Positions 16,211-25,291 of a DNA stretch of 64,000 nucleotides are shown here, piece after piece. The position numbers were made by a program, and so were the translations under genes. The DNA is from CAWDVB01 sp963824105. Lineage in GTDB: Bacteria; Actinomycetota; Actinomycetes; Propionibacteriales; Nocardioidaceae. The notes under the pieces are model-generated. The model searched no databases. It was not told where the DNA came from and saw only the letters and a program-made list of their open reading frames with translations. Position 1 is the first letter of the stretch. Every line of letters begins with the position of its first letter. The stretch is from assembly GCA_963824105.1 (NCBI GenBank), contig CAWGNN010000010.1, forward strand, positions 310,001 to 374,000, given 5' to 3'.

Positions 16211-16253
16211 GTGTCATGTCCGGGTCGTTGTCGGGATCAGTCGAGGAGGCGCC

Positions 16254-17330
16254 ATGTTCGAGGCGGTCGAGTCACTCGTTGCCGAGCACGCCGAGCTCGA
16301 GCAGCGCCTTGCCGACCCCGGGATCCACTCCGATCAGGCTCTCGCCAGGCGGCTGAACCAGCGGTACGCCGAGGTCAGCGCAATCGTCCGCACCTACCGG
16401 GAGTGGCTGGAGCTCGGGGATGACGCGCAGGCGGCCGACGAGCTTGCCTCCGACGACCCGTCGTTCGCCGACGAGGCCGAGGCTCTGCGCCACCGGCGCT
16501 CCGATGTCGAGGAGCACCTCCGCCGGCTGCTGGTGCCTCGGGACCCCTCCGACGGCAAGGACGCGATCGTTGAGATCAAGTCCGGTGAGGGAGGCGAGGA
16601 GTCGGCCCTCTTCGCGGGGGACCTGCTGCGCATGTACACCCGGTATGCCGAGCGGCGAGGCTGGAAGACCGAGGTACTGGACGCCACCGAGTCAGACCTC
16701 GGTGGATTCAAGTCCGTCACTCTCGCGGTCAAGGCGAAGGGGACCCCGGAACCGGGGGAGGCTCCCTATGCCCAGCTCAAGTTCGAGGGCGGGGTGCACC
16801 GGGTCCAGCGGGTTCCGGTGACCGAGAGCCAGGGACGCGTGCACACCTCCGCCGCGGGCGTGCTGGTCATGCCCGAGGCGGATCCGGTGGACGTGAGCAT
16901 CGACGAGAAGGACATCAGGGTCGACGTCTTCCGCTCTTCGGGACCGGGCGGGCAGAGCGTCAACACCACGGATTCAGCGGTGCGGATCACCCACCTGCCG
17001 ACCGGGATCGTGGTTTCGTGCCAGAACGAGAAGAGCCAGCTGCAGAACCGTGAGCAGGCGATGCGGATCCTCCGGTCCCGGCTGCTGCAGGCCGCGGAGG
17101 ACGCAGCGGACGCCGAGGCATCGCAGGCTCGCAAGAGTCAGGTGCGCACCGTGGACCGGTCCGAGCGGATCCGCACCTACAACTTCCCGGAGAACCGCAT
17201 CTCCGACCATCGCACGGGCTATAAGGCCTACAACCTCGATCACGTCATGGGCGGAGACATCGGTCCACTCGTCGAGTCGTGCGCCGACGCCGACCTGGCG
17301 AGCCGCCTCGAAGGGCTGGAGTCGGAGTGA
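16254..17330 (+). CDS. prfA: Peptide chain release factor 1
   Basis: 358 residues. It recognises UAA/UAG stop codons and triggers peptidyl-tRNA hydrolysis. The GGQ motif is at residues 232-234 (GPGGQSVNTTDSAVRITH), and the C-terminal helix TYNFPENRISDHRTGYKAYN is typical. A GAGGAGG Shine-Dalgarno 4 nt before the ATG fixes the start. The stop codon overlaps the GTG of prmC, whose product methylates the glutamine of this GGQ motif, so the two are coupled in expression and function. Confidence 0.96.
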   Translation: MFEAVESLVAEHAELEQRLADPGIHSDQALARRLNQRYAEVSAIVRTYREWLELGDDAQAADELASDDPSFADEAEALRHRRSDVEEHLRRLLVPRDPSDGKDAIVEIKSGEGGEESALFAGDLLRMYTRYAERRGWKTEVLDATESDLGGFKSVTLAVKAKGTPEPGEAPYAQLKFEGGVHRVQRVPVTESQGRVHTSAAGVLVMPEADPVDVSIDEKDIRVDVFRSSGPGGQSVNTTDSAVRITHLPTGIVVSCQNEKSQLQNREQAMRILRSRLLQAAEDAADAEASQARKSQVRTVDRSERIRTYNFPENRISDHRTGYKAYNLDHVMGGDIGPLVESCADADLASRLEGLESE

Positions 17331-18190
17331 CCAACGGCCTCCATCGACGGTCGCTGGTGTCGGCGGCGGTCGAAGAGCTCGCGGCGTCCGGGGTCGAGTC
17401 GCCGGAGGCCGACGCGGTCATCTTGCTGGCTCACGTCCTCGGCGTGGAGCTTGGCCAGGTCGCCCTGGTGGACACCGTGCGGCCCGAGCTCGCCGCCATC
17501 TTTCGTGAACTCGTGTCGCGGCGCGCTACCCGCGTTCCGCTGCAGCACCTGACCGGCATTGCCGCCTTCCGTCTCAACGACCTGGCCGTCGGGCCGGGGG
17601 TCTTCGTGCCTCGGCCGGAGACCGAGGTCATGGCCGGATGGGTGATCGACCGGGCGCGTGAGCTGGTGGGCCGAGGGCACGTGCCACGGGTCGTCGACCT
17701 GGCTACCGGATCTGGTGCGATCGCCCTGGCCGTGGCGACCGAGGTGCCGGAGGCCGAGGTGCACGCGGTCGAGCTGGAGGAGTCCGCCCTCGTGTGGGCG
17801 GCCAGGAACCTGCAGGGGAGCAGTGTCGACTTGCGTCCCGGCGACATGGCCGACGCCTTCGCCGATCTGGACGGCCGGGTCGACATCGTCGTCTCCAACC
17901 CGCCGTACATCCCCCTCGAGGCCTTCGAGTCGGTCGCCGTGGAGGTCCGTGATCACGATCCCGCTCTCGCGCTGTGGTCGGGGGAGGACGGTCTGGACGC
18001 GATCCGGGTCGTGGCTACCGTGGCTGCGCGCCTTCTCCGCCCGCTCGGGGCGGTGGCCGTGGAGCACGCCGACGTCCAGGGTGAGTCCGTTCCGGCGATC
18101 TTCGCTGCCCGAGGTGAGTGGCGCGACATCCGTGATCATCCCGATCTGGCAGGTCGCGCACGCTTCACAACCGCGGTGCTGGCACGATGA
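17327..18190 (+). CDS. prmC: Release factor glutamine methyltransferase
   Basis: 287 residues (HemK family). An N-terminal helical domain binds release factors. The SAM-binding domain has VVDLATGSGAIALAVA, and the catalytic NPPY is at 191-194 (VVSNPPYIPLEAF). It N5-methylates the GGQ glutamine of RF1 and RF2. The GTG start overlaps the prfA stop by 4 nt, and the stop overlaps the ATG of the next gene (ATGA). The prfA-prmC-sua5 order is conserved in bacteria. Confidence 0.95.
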   Translation: MTNGLHRRSLVSAAVEELAASGVESPEADAVILLAHVLGVELGQVALVDTVRPELAAIFRELVSRRATRVPLQHLTGIAAFRLNDLAVGPGVFVPRPETEVMAGWVIDRARELVGRGHVPRVVDLATGSGAIALAVATEVPEAEVHAVELEESALVWAARNLQGSSVDLRPGDMADAFADLDGRVDIVVSNPPYIPLEAFESVAVEVRDHDPALALWSGEDGLDAIRVVATVAARLLRPLGAVAVEHADVQGESVPAIFAARGEWRDIRDHPDLAGRARFTTAVLAR

Positions 18191-18858
18191 CCCCCGTGAA
18201 CACCCGGTTCGATGTCTCCGACGACGAGGCCCGCCAGGAGGGCTTGGAGGCCGCCTCGCTCGCGCTTCAGCAGGGCAAGCTGGTCGTCCTCCCCACTGAC
18301 ACGCTCTACGGCGTGGCCGCAGACGCCTTCAACCCGACCGCCGTGCGCCGGTTGCTGCGCGCCAAGGGACGGGGTCGGGAGATGCCGCCACCGGTTCTGG
18401 TCGGCACGTCGTCGACGCTCGATGCCTTGGCCGTGGGCGTCCCCATGTTCGGTCGCGAGCTCGTCGCACGCTACTGGCCGGGGCCGCTGACGCTGGTCTG
18501 CAAGCAGCAGAGCTCGCTGCAGTGGGATCTGGGAGACACCCGCGGCACCGTCGCGGTCCGGATGCCCGACAACGAGATCACCCTGCAGCTGCTCAAGCGC
18601 ACCGGTCCGCTCGCGGTCTCCAGCGCGAACCTCAGCGGACACCCCGCGGCAACCAACATCGACGAGGCCGAGGCCATGCTGGGCGACTCGGTCGCGGTCT
18701 ACCTCGACCAGGGGGAGTGTGGCGATGGCACCCCCTCAACGATCGTGGATGTCACCGGCAGGGACGTGCGGATCCTTCGTCATGGTGGCGTGACCCGCAC
18801 GATGATCGAGGCTGCCGCCAAGGAAGCCGGTGCGACCGTCGCAGACGACGAGGCGTAG
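18187..18858 (+). CDS. L-threonylcarbamoyladenylate synthase (Sua5/YrdC family)
   Basis: 223 residues. It makes threonylcarbamoyl-AMP from threonine, bicarbonate and ATP, the first step of tRNA t6A37 modification. Family motifs: VVLPTDTLYGVAADAFN, KGRGREMPPPVLV (KxR-type pocket), RYWPGPLTLV, GPLAVSSANLSGHPAAT and PSTIVDVTG. There is no C-terminal Sua5 domain, so it is the short TsaC-like form with a modest tail. It is coupled to prmC by ATGA; the transferase gene follows after 8 nt. Confidence 0.93.
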   Translation: MTPVNTRFDVSDDEARQEGLEAASLALQQGKLVVLPTDTLYGVAADAFNPTAVRRLLRAKGRGREMPPPVLVGTSSTLDALAVGVPMFGRELVARYWPGPLTLVCKQQSSLQWDLGDTRGTVAVRMPDNEITLQLLKRTGPLAVSSANLSGHPAATNIDEAEAMLGDSVAVYLDQGECGDGTPSTIVDVTGRDVRILRHGGVTRTMIEAAAKEAGATVADDEA

Positions 18859-18866
18859 CGCGGGCT

Positions 18867-20000
18867 GTGCGCGAGTACCTGATCGTCTTCCTGGTCGCCC
18901 TGGTGGCGACCTACCTGCTGGTTGTACTCGCGCGGGAGCTCGCCACTCGTAGTGGAGCGGTCGCCAAGGTCCGCGATCGCGACGTCCACGAGGTGCCGAT
19001 CCCATATTTCGGCGGTCTGGCAATGCTGGGCGGACTGACTGCCGCCTACCTCGTCGCCCAGCACCTGCCGTTCCTCTCAAGCAGCGGTGAGCAGGTCTTC
19101 CACGACGCCCGGAGCGTGCTCATCGCCGGGGCGATCATCTGCGGGGTCGGCGTGCTGGACGACGTGTTCGAGCTCGACGCGCTCACCAAGTTCGGGGGCC
19201 AGGTCGTGGCTGCGGGCTTCCTCATCTTGGCGCACGTGCAGCTCTACGTGATCCAGCTCCCGAACGGCGACCAGTACAGCCCAGACGCCGCCCAGGCCGC
19301 GATCGTCACTATCTTCCTGGTCGTGACCACGGTCAACGCGGTCAACTTCATCGACGGGCTCGACGGACTCGCCGCAGGGGTGATCGGCATCGGGGCTGCG
19401 GCCTTCTTCGTCCTCGCATCGTTCATCGCGCTGCGCAGCGGGGACACCATCGCGGTCACGCCGGCGCTGCTGTGTGCGGCCCTGGTCGGCGCCACCACCG
19501 GCTTCCTCTTCCATAACGTGCACCAGGCCCGCATCTTCATGGGCGACTCGGGCTCGATGCTGCTCGGCCTGGTCCTCTCGGGGGCGGCCCTCACTCTGAC
19601 CGGCCAGTTCCCGGCGCAGGTCCTCAAGGGTCAGTTGGCCGGCCCGGGCGGCGCCTTCTTGCCGTCGCTCCTACCCATCCTGGTGCCACTGGCGATCCTG
19701 ATCGTGCCCTTCGTCGACCTGGTCCTCGCCATTGTTCGCCGGACCAGGGCCGGGCGTTCGCCGTTCTCCCCGGACAAGCAGCACCTGCACCATCGGCTGC
19801 TGGAGATCGGTCACTCCCACCGCCGCGCGGTCTTCATCATGTGGCTGTGGACTGCGCTCGTCGCGTTCGGGAGCGTCGTCGCCAGCCTCTTCTGGAGCCG
19901 GCTCACGCTGGTGCTGCTGGGAGGTTGGTTCGTGGTCACCGTCGCGTTGACCTTTGTGCTGCCGATGGTCTCTCGGCCACGGCTGCTGAACGACGATTGA
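18867..20000 (+). CDS. Undecaprenyl-phosphate glycosyl-1-phosphate transferase (WecA/Rfe type)
   Basis: 377 residues, about ten to eleven hydrophobic segments. This polyprenyl-phosphate HexNAc-1-P transferase starts assembly of cell-wall linker or teichoic-type glycopolymers at the inner membrane. MraY/WecA-family motifs: the DD motif GVLDDVFELD, NFIDGLDGLAAG, the magnesium motif FMGDSGSMLLG and the cytoplasmic His motif DKQHLHHRLLEIGHSHRR. The substrate is likely UDP-GlcNAc by analogy with mycobacterial Rfe/WecA at the same place. GTG start 8 nt after the sua5 stop. It could relate functionally to the LCP ligase near the left end. Confidence 0.92.
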   Translation: MREYLIVFLVALVATYLLVVLARELATRSGAVAKVRDRDVHEVPIPYFGGLAMLGGLTAAYLVAQHLPFLSSSGEQVFHDARSVLIAGAIICGVGVLDDVFELDALTKFGGQVVAAGFLILAHVQLYVIQLPNGDQYSPDAAQAAIVTIFLVVTTVNAVNFIDGLDGLAAGVIGIGAAAFFVLASFIALRSGDTIAVTPALLCAALVGATTGFLFHNVHQARIFMGDSGSMLLGLVLSGAALTLTGQFPAQVLKGQLAGPGGAFLPSLLPILVPLAILIVPFVDLVLAIVRRTRAGRSPFSPDKQHLHHRLLEIGHSHRRAVFIMWLWTALVAFGSVVASLFWSRLTLVLLGGWFVVTVALTFVLPMVSRPRLLNDD

Positions 20001-20325
20001 GCGCTGGTCGGGTGGATTTCGTCCGGACCCGCGCTTTGTGCTAGTTTTCACAAGCGTTCAGAAAAGTGACCACCACCACTCGACGAACCCGTTCGCTCAG
20101 CGGACGAAGACTCCCTGCCCACGACGACAGAACGGCCGCCAGTCAGATGACGACCGCGCTCACGCAGACGCCCTGGGGCCCGTCCGGGATCCTTCCGACA
20201 CCCCCGGCGCTCGGGCCCGCCGCCTGTGGTAGTTTCACGCAATCGTCGGGGGCAGACGGGGCACGTTCGCGTGTCCGCACCGGTTCCGGCGTCTTTTGTC
20301 TTTCCAATGGAAGCGACCTGGGTGG
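20001..20325 (+). promoter_or_regulatory. Intergenic region ahead of the ATP synthase operon with two similar -10 boxes
   Basis: No gene is supported in this 325-bp gap. Two near-identical elements, TGTGCTAGTTTTCAC at 20038-20052 and TGTGGTAGTTTCAC at 20225-20238, each contain a TAGTTT -10 candidate. The upstream one has TTCGTC 18 nt ahead as a possible -35. They look like tandem promoters for atpZ-atpC. The rest shows no strong hairpin. Confidence 0.45.
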
Positions 20326-20544
20326 ATGGCTGATGAGGGCCCTGACAACACTCTGCGAGGACGCGACCTCGTCGGGCTCGGGGGACTCCTCGTCGGCTCC
20401 GTGGTCGCGGGTGTCGTCGTCGGTGTCCTCGCTGACAACCTGGCCGGCACCTCGCCGATCTTCTCCCTGGTCGGTATCGGCCTCGGCATCGTCCTCGGGG
20501 GCGTTGGATTCTGGCTCCGAGTCCGGGCGGCGCTGCGCGAATGA
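20326..20544 (+). CDS. AtpZ/AtpI-like small membrane protein
   Basis: 72 residues with two membrane segments (LVGLGGLLVGSVVAGVVVGV and IFSLVGIGLGIVLGGVGFWL) and Gly-rich helix packing typical of AtpZ-type proteins. These accompany ATP synthase operons and are implicated in c-ring assembly or magnesium/calcium uptake. The ATG start is the best fit; an in-frame TTG ten codons upstream is possible but has no better ribosome site. It is the first gene of the operon and is separated from atpI by 6 nt. Confidence 0.75.
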   Translation: MADEGPDNTLRGRDLVGLGGLLVGSVVAGVVVGVLADNLAGTSPIFSLVGIGLGIVLGGVGFWLRVRAALRE

Positions 20545-20550
20545 GGTGGC

Positions 20551-20997
20551 GTGTTGACTGGACAGGCCGTGGCTCCGATGACTGCCGCTGATTCGGCCCC
20601 TTCCGGTCGTCCGTCCGTGACCCGGGTGCTCCGTGACCAGCGCAAGACCCTGATCGTGGCTGTCGTGCTGGTGGTCGCGACGTACTGGGTGGCCGGACAG
20701 ATGGGTGAGTGGACGCTCGCCTCCTGCATCGCCGGCGGCGTCCTGCTCGGACTTGCCAACCACTTGGTGACCGAGTTCTGGCTGTTGCGGCTGATCAGCT
20801 CCGGCAACCAGCCGACCAGGAAGCGGATCGCGGCCTCGACGTTCATCCGCCTGCTGGTGATCTCGGTGATCGCGGTGGGCATCGCCGTCATGGTCTGGCC
20901 CGATGGGATCGGGCTGCTCCTCGGTCTGGCAATCTTCCGTCTCATCGCGCTGGTGATGACCGGCCTCCCCTTGTTGAAGGAGTTGACCAAGCCATGA
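20551..20997 (+). CDS. atpI: ATP synthase protein I (AtpI-like)
   Basis: 148 residues with four likely membrane segments (LIVAVVLVVATYWVA; LASCIAGGVLLGLANHLV; LLVISVIAVGIAVMVW; GLLLGLAIFRLIALVMTGLP) after a polar N-terminus. The position directly before atpB and the overlap with it (ATGA) match the poorly conserved atpI gene of actinobacteria. AtpI is thought to help c-ring assembly and is not part of the final enzyme. The start GTG follows a GAGG site; a TTG is the very next codon. Identification rests mainly on context plus topology. Confidence 0.8.
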   Translation: MLTGQAVAPMTAADSAPSGRPSVTRVLRDQRKTLIVAVVLVVATYWVAGQMGEWTLASCIAGGVLLGLANHLVTEFWLLRLISSGNQPTRKRIAASTFIRLLVISVIAVGIAVMVWPDGIGLLLGLAIFRLIALVMTGLPLLKELTKP

Positions 20998-21836
20998 GCG
21001 GCTTCGTGCCCCTGGACTCCAACATCGAGATCGGCGCACACACCGAGTGGACCCTCGCTGGCTGGACGTTCAACATGGACACCATCTGGACCACCCTGAT
21101 CGCGGGGGCGATCGTCATCGCGCTGGGCTTCTGGGCCAGGGCGAAGCTCACCAAGCCCGAGATCGACCATGTCCCCACCAAGATCCAGCTGGTCTGGGAG
21201 GCGATCGTCGCCGAGGTGAACACTCAGGTCGAGGACAATCTCGGCAAGGTGCACCCGTTCGTCGCCCCACTGGCGGTGGCCCTCTTCTTCTTCATCCTCA
21301 CGGCGAACTGGCTGGAGCTGATCCCCAGCGAGCTGGGTGGCGGGATCCATCTGCTGCCGGCTCCCACCGCAGACACCAACCTGACCTATGCCCTTGCTGC
21401 GATCACCATGGTGGGCGTGTGGATCTACGGGATCCGGCAGAAGGGCGTGAAGGGCTATTTCAAGCACTTCCTCGAGCCCTTCCCGGTCCTGCTGCCGCTG
21501 AACATCCTCGAGGAGCTGACCAAGCCGATCACGCTGGCACTGCGACTCTTCGGGAACATCTTCGCCGGCGGCATCATGATTGCCCTGATCGGGTTGATGC
21601 CCCTCTATGCGCTGTGGGCGCCCAACCTTCTCTGGAAGCTCTTCGACATGTTCATCGGGGGGATCCAGGCCTTCATCTTCGCCCTGCTGGCCGTGTTGTA
21701 CTTCGGTATGGCCGGTGCGGGTCACGGGGACGACCACGGGGACGACAACGGGGACAAGCACGAGAGCGACACCACGACTTCGGCGGACGAGACAACCGCC
21801 GGGAGCATGAAAGCAGCACCGATCGGCGCGCAGTGA
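20994..21836 (+). CDS. atpB: F0F1 ATP synthase subunit a
   Basis: 280 residues, the proton-channel stator subunit. Several transmembrane helices include the essential arginine R184 in LALRLFGNIFAGG and the Asn/Gln-rich last helix GGIQAFIFALLAVLYFGM. After that helix there is an unusual tail of about 45 residues rich in His, Asp, Gly and Thr (GAGHGDDHGDDNGDKHESD). The ATG overlaps the atpI stop. The tail is not part of the channel core and may be a local elaboration. Confidence 0.96.
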   Translation: MSGFVPLDSNIEIGAHTEWTLAGWTFNMDTIWTTLIAGAIVIALGFWARAKLTKPEIDHVPTKIQLVWEAIVAEVNTQVEDNLGKVHPFVAPLAVALFFFILTANWLELIPSELGGGIHLLPAPTADTNLTYALAAITMVGVWIYGIRQKGVKGYFKHFLEPFPVLLPLNILEELTKPITLALRLFGNIFAGGIMIALIGLMPLYALWAPNLLWKLFDMFIGGIQAFIFALLAVLYFGMAGAGHGDDHGDDNGDKHESDTTTSADETTAGSMKAAPIGAQ

Positions 21837-21923
21837 CCGGCCAACCGGTCGGGCGTGGCAGCACAGAAGAACCGCAACACATGTGACAGGGCACCGGCCT
21901 TCGGTGCGTAATCAAGGAGAGAC

Positions 21924-22187
21924 ATGGCAGACACGAGCACTCTGGACTCGGCCATCAAGACCGCCGGCGCGTTCGTCGGAGGCGGCTTGGCCCTCGCTGG
22001 CGGCGCCATCGGTGCCGGCATCGGTGACGGCCTGGCCGGTTCGTCCTACATCCAAGGCGTGGCCCGTCAGCCCGAGGCCCAGGGCCGCCTGCAGACCATC
22101 TTCTTCCTGACGGTCGGCCTGGTCGAGGCGATGTTCTTCATCAACCTCGCGTTCATGGCCTTGTTCGTCTTCGTCCTCGGCAAGTGA
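21924..22187 (+). CDS. atpE: F0F1 ATP synthase subunit c
   Basis: 87 residues forming the two-helix hairpin of the proton-driven rotor ring. Helix 1 has the Gly repeat ALAGGAIGAGIGDG, the polar loop is ARQPE, and the proton-binding carboxylate is E68 in GLVEAMFF. A glutamate with no extra ligand residues around it fits a proton rather than sodium enzyme. A strong AAGGAGA site lies 6 nt before the ATG. The 87-bp gap from atpB contains a small CACCG-GCCTT-CGGTG hairpin that could tune the higher expression subunit c needs. Confidence 0.97.
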   Translation: MADTSTLDSAIKTAGAFVGGGLALAGGAIGAGIGDGLAGSSYIQGVARQPEAQGRLQTIFFLTVGLVEAMFFINLAFMALFVFVLGK

Positions 22188-22239
22188 CGCACAGGGCCAC
22201 CAGGCACCTCGGTCACCGCCGGAAGCAAAGGATCATGTG

Positions 22240-22779
22240 ATGGCAAGCGCCGCGATTCAGCCCATCCCGCTGGCGAGCAACTTCCTCGTCCCGAACGCCA
22301 CGTTCTTGGTCGAGCTGTTTGCTTTCGCGATCATGGTGTACATCCTGGGCAAGTTCGTCATCCCGCCGATCAACCGTGCGATGACGGCTCGCCAGGACGC
22401 GATCCGGCAGCAGTTCGCCGACCTTGACCAGGCCAAAGAGGATGCGAACCAGGCCGAGCAGGAGTTCCGCGCGCAGATCGCCGACGCGCGCCAGGAGGCG
22501 GCCCGGATCCGCGAGGAAGCCCGCGAGCAGGGGGCGGTGATCATCGGGGAGATGCGCGAGCAGGCCCAGGCGGAGGCGAACCGGATCGTCGAGCATGCGC
22601 ACACCCAGATCGAGGCGGATCGCAAGGCCGCCGTGGTCTCACTACGCAGCGAGGTGGGCACGCTCGCAGTCACGCTGGCCGGGCGCATCGTGGGCGAGGC
22701 TCTGGACGACGAGGCTCGCCAGAGCCGCGTCGTCGACCGGTTCCTGGCCGACTTTGACGCCACGGGTGGAGCCAGCTGA
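22240..22779 (+). CDS. atpF: F0F1 ATP synthase subunit b
   Basis: 179 residues. One N-terminal membrane helix (about 20-40, ATFLVELFAFAIMVYILGKF) is followed by a long, highly charged right-handed coiled coil (AKEDANQAEQEFRAQIADAR...). This forms the peripheral stalk linking F0 to subunit delta. The ATG was chosen 6 nt after AAAGGA; a GTG codon immediately before it is also in frame. The stop shares a base with the atpH start (TGATG). Confidence 0.95.
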   Translation: MASAAIQPIPLASNFLVPNATFLVELFAFAIMVYILGKFVIPPINRAMTARQDAIRQQFADLDQAKEDANQAEQEFRAQIADARQEAARIREEAREQGAVIIGEMREQAQAEANRIVEHAHTQIEADRKAAVVSLRSEVGTLAVTLAGRIVGEALDDEARQSRVVDRFLADFDATGGAS

Positions 22780-23588
22780 TGCAGGGTTCCTCGAGGGAGT
22801 CTCTGGCGCGGCTCACCGACCAGCTCGGGCAGCTGATCGACGGTGGAGCTGAGGGCTCGGCCGTCGGCAGCGGCCTCTTCCTGGCCGCGGGGTCGTTGCG
22901 CAGCGAGCCCGCGCTCCGTCGTGCCTTGACCGACCCTTCCTCGGAACCGGAGGGCAAGGCTGCGCTGGCGCGCACCGTCTTCGCTGCGCACGTCGACGAT
23001 GTCGCCGCGGACCTGATCGCCCGTGCGGTCACGCTCCGGTGGGCCGCGAGCGGCAACCTGACGACCGCCCTGGAGCAGCTCGGGGTCGTAGCCGTGGTCA
23101 AGACTGCCGAGAAGGCGGGCGAGGCCGAACGCATGGAGGACGAGCTCTTCCGGTTCGGTCGCATCGTTGCCGAGAGCCCCCACCTGCGCGACGCGCTGTC
23201 GGACCGTGCTCGCTCGTCGGAGGACAAGCAGGCCCTGGTGCGCTCGCTGGTTGAGGGGAAGGTCTCCGAGACGACAATGATGCTCGCCGAGCGCTCGGTC
23301 GTGGGGGCCCACCTCACAGTGAACCGGGCGATCAACGAGTACGTCAGAGTGGCTGCCGAGGCCCGCAACCGCAGTGTCGCCCTGGTCCGAGTCGCTCGGC
23401 CGCTTCCGCAGGACGAGCGTCGCCGACTGGCCGACGCCCTCGCTTCCGAGTACGACCGACCGGTCCACCTGAACGTGGTCACCGACCCTGAGGTGATCGG
23501 CGGGTTACGCATCGAGATCGGTGACCAGGTCATCGATGGCACGATTTCCAGCCGCCTCGACGCCGCGCGACGGCGTCTCGTCGGCTGA
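22779..23588 (+). CDS. atpH: F0F1 ATP synthase subunit delta
   Basis: 269 residues, longer than the approximately 180-residue enterobacterial subunit. The extra N-terminal part (about the first 80-90 residues) is typical of many actinobacterial delta subunits. The C-terminal OSCP signature region reads VAAEARNRSVALVRVARPLPQDE, then VVTDPEVIGGLRIEIGDQVIDGT. It caps the catalytic head and binds the b stalk. In mycobacteria b and delta can be fused; here they are separate genes sharing one base. Confidence 0.95.
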   Translation: MQGSSRESLARLTDQLGQLIDGGAEGSAVGSGLFLAAGSLRSEPALRRALTDPSSEPEGKAALARTVFAAHVDDVAADLIARAVTLRWAASGNLTTALEQLGVVAVVKTAEKAGEAERMEDELFRFGRIVAESPHLRDALSDRARSSEDKQALVRSLVEGKVSETTMMLAERSVVGAHLTVNRAINEYVRVAAEARNRSVALVRVARPLPQDERRRLADALASEYDRPVHLNVVTDPEVIGGLRIEIGDQVIDGTISSRLDAARRRLVG

Positions 23589-23644
23589 CCAGCACGCAGA
23601 CCAGCCCGTAGACCTGAGGCAGAGACAAGAGAGTAGGGACGAAG

Positions 23645-25285
23645 ATGACGGAGCTCACGATCCGTCCGGAAGAGATCCGGGACGCGCTCCAGAAGTACGT
23701 TGCCGACTACCAGCCCACGGCTGTCAGCCGGGAAGAGGTCGGCACCGTGGCGGAGGGCGGCGACGGTATCGCCCGGGTGACCGGGTTGCCCTCGGCGATG
23801 GCCAACGAGCTGCTGGAGTTCGAGGACGGGACGCTGGGTCTTGCACTGAACCTCGACACCCGTGAGATCGGCGTCGTCGTCCTGGGTGACTTCGACAAGA
23901 TCGAGGAGGGACAGACGGTCCGCCGGACCGGCGAGATCCTCTCCGTTCCTGTCGGGGACGGCTTCATGGGCCGAGTCGTCGACCCGCTCGGCACTCCGAT
24001 CGACGGGCTCGGCGACATCGAGCCGGATGCCCGCCGAGCGCTGGAACTACAGGCACCGTCCGTCATCAACCGCAAGTCCGTGCACGAGCCGTTGGCCACC
24101 GGCATCAAGGCGATCGACGCCATGACCCCCATCGGCCGCGGTCAGCGCCAGCTGATCATCGGTGACCGGCAGACCGGGAAGACGACGATCGCGCTCGACA
24201 CCATCATCAACCAGAAGGCCAACTGGGAGTCCGGCGATCCTGCCAAGCAGGTCCGCTGCATCTACGTCGCCATCGGTCAGAAGGGATCGACGATCGCCGC
24301 GGCCCGGGGCGCTCTGGAAGCGGCAGGAGCCTTGGAGTACACCACGATCGTGGCCTCCCCGGCGTCGGACTCGGCGGGCTTCAAGTACCTCGCGCCCTAC
24401 ACGGGCTCGGCGATCGGCCAGCACTGGATGTACGCCGGCAAGCACGTCCTGATCATCTTCGACGACCTGACCAAGCAGGCCGAGGCATACCGTTCCGTGT
24501 CGCTGCTTCTTCGCCGTCCGCCTGGTCGTGAGGCGTACCCCGGCGACGTGTTCTACCTGCACAGCCGTCTGCTGGAGCGCTGCGCCAAGCTGTCCGACGA
24601 CATGGGCGCCGGCTCGATGACAGGTCTGCCGATCATCGAGACCAAGGCCAACGACGTATCGGCATACATCCCGACCAACGTCATCTCGATCACCGACGGA
24701 CAGATCTTCTTGCAGTCGGACCTGTTCAACGCCAACCAGCGTCCCGCGATCGACGTCGGTGTCTCGGTGTCCCGCGTGGGCGGTGCTGCGATGACCAAGG
24801 CGATGAAGAAGGTCACCGGCTCGCTGAAGGTGGATCTGGCGCAGTTCCGCGCGATGGAGGCCTTCGCGATGTTCGCCTCCGATCTCGACGCGGCGTCGCG
24901 CCAGCAGCTCGACCGTGGCCAGCGACTCATGGCGCTGCTCAAGCAGCCGGCGTACTCGCCGTACCCGGTGGAGGAGATGACGGTCTCGCTCTGGACGGGC
25001 ACGAGTGGCCGGCTCGACGCCGTGCCGACCGTGGACGTCCTGCGGTTCGAGCACGAGTTCCTCGAGTACCTGCGCCGGTCCGAGGCCGGGATCCTCCGGG
25101 GGATCGCCGAGTCGCTCGACTTCAACGACGACACGGCCCAGGCCCTCGGGCGTGCCTATGACACCTTCGCCGACCACTTCCAAACCTCCGACGGAGGCTC
25201 GATCAAGGCGGGTCGCGAGGAGCACGAGGCCCTCCCCGAAGAGGACATCGAGCAGGAGCAGATCGTCAAGCAGAAGCGGGCGTGA
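23645..25285 (+). CDS. atpA: F0F1 ATP synthase subunit alpha
   Basis: 546 residues, the non-catalytic nucleotide-binding subunit of the head. The P-loop is GDRQTGKT at 173-180, followed by AIDAMTPIGRGQRQLIIG-type context and the alpha/beta signature region PAIDVGVSVSRVGGAA. The C-terminus has an extension of about 35 charged residues (EEHEALPEEDIEQEQIVKQK), as known for actinobacterial alpha subunits, where it can restrain ATP hydrolysis. ATG start after a 56-nt spacer from atpH. Confidence 0.98.
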   Translation: MTELTIRPEEIRDALQKYVADYQPTAVSREEVGTVAEGGDGIARVTGLPSAMANELLEFEDGTLGLALNLDTREIGVVVLGDFDKIEEGQTVRRTGEILSVPVGDGFMGRVVDPLGTPIDGLGDIEPDARRALELQAPSVINRKSVHEPLATGIKAIDAMTPIGRGQRQLIIGDRQTGKTTIALDTIINQKANWESGDPAKQVRCIYVAIGQKGSTIAAARGALEAAGALEYTTIVASPASDSAGFKYLAPYTGSAIGQHWMYAGKHVLIIFDDLTKQAEAYRSVSLLLRRPPGREAYPGDVFYLHSRLLERCAKLSDDMGAGSMTGLPIIETKANDVSAYIPTNVISITDGQIFLQSDLFNANQRPAIDVGVSVSRVGGAAMTKAMKKVTGSLKVDLAQFRAMEAFAMFASDLDAASRQQLDRGQRLMALLKQPAYSPYPVEEMTVSLWTGTSGRLDAVPTVDVLRFEHEFLEYLRRSEAGILRGIAESLDFNDDTAQALGRAYDTFADHFQTSDGGSIKAGREEHEALPEEDIEQEQIVKQKRA

Positions 25286-25291
25286 CGACAG

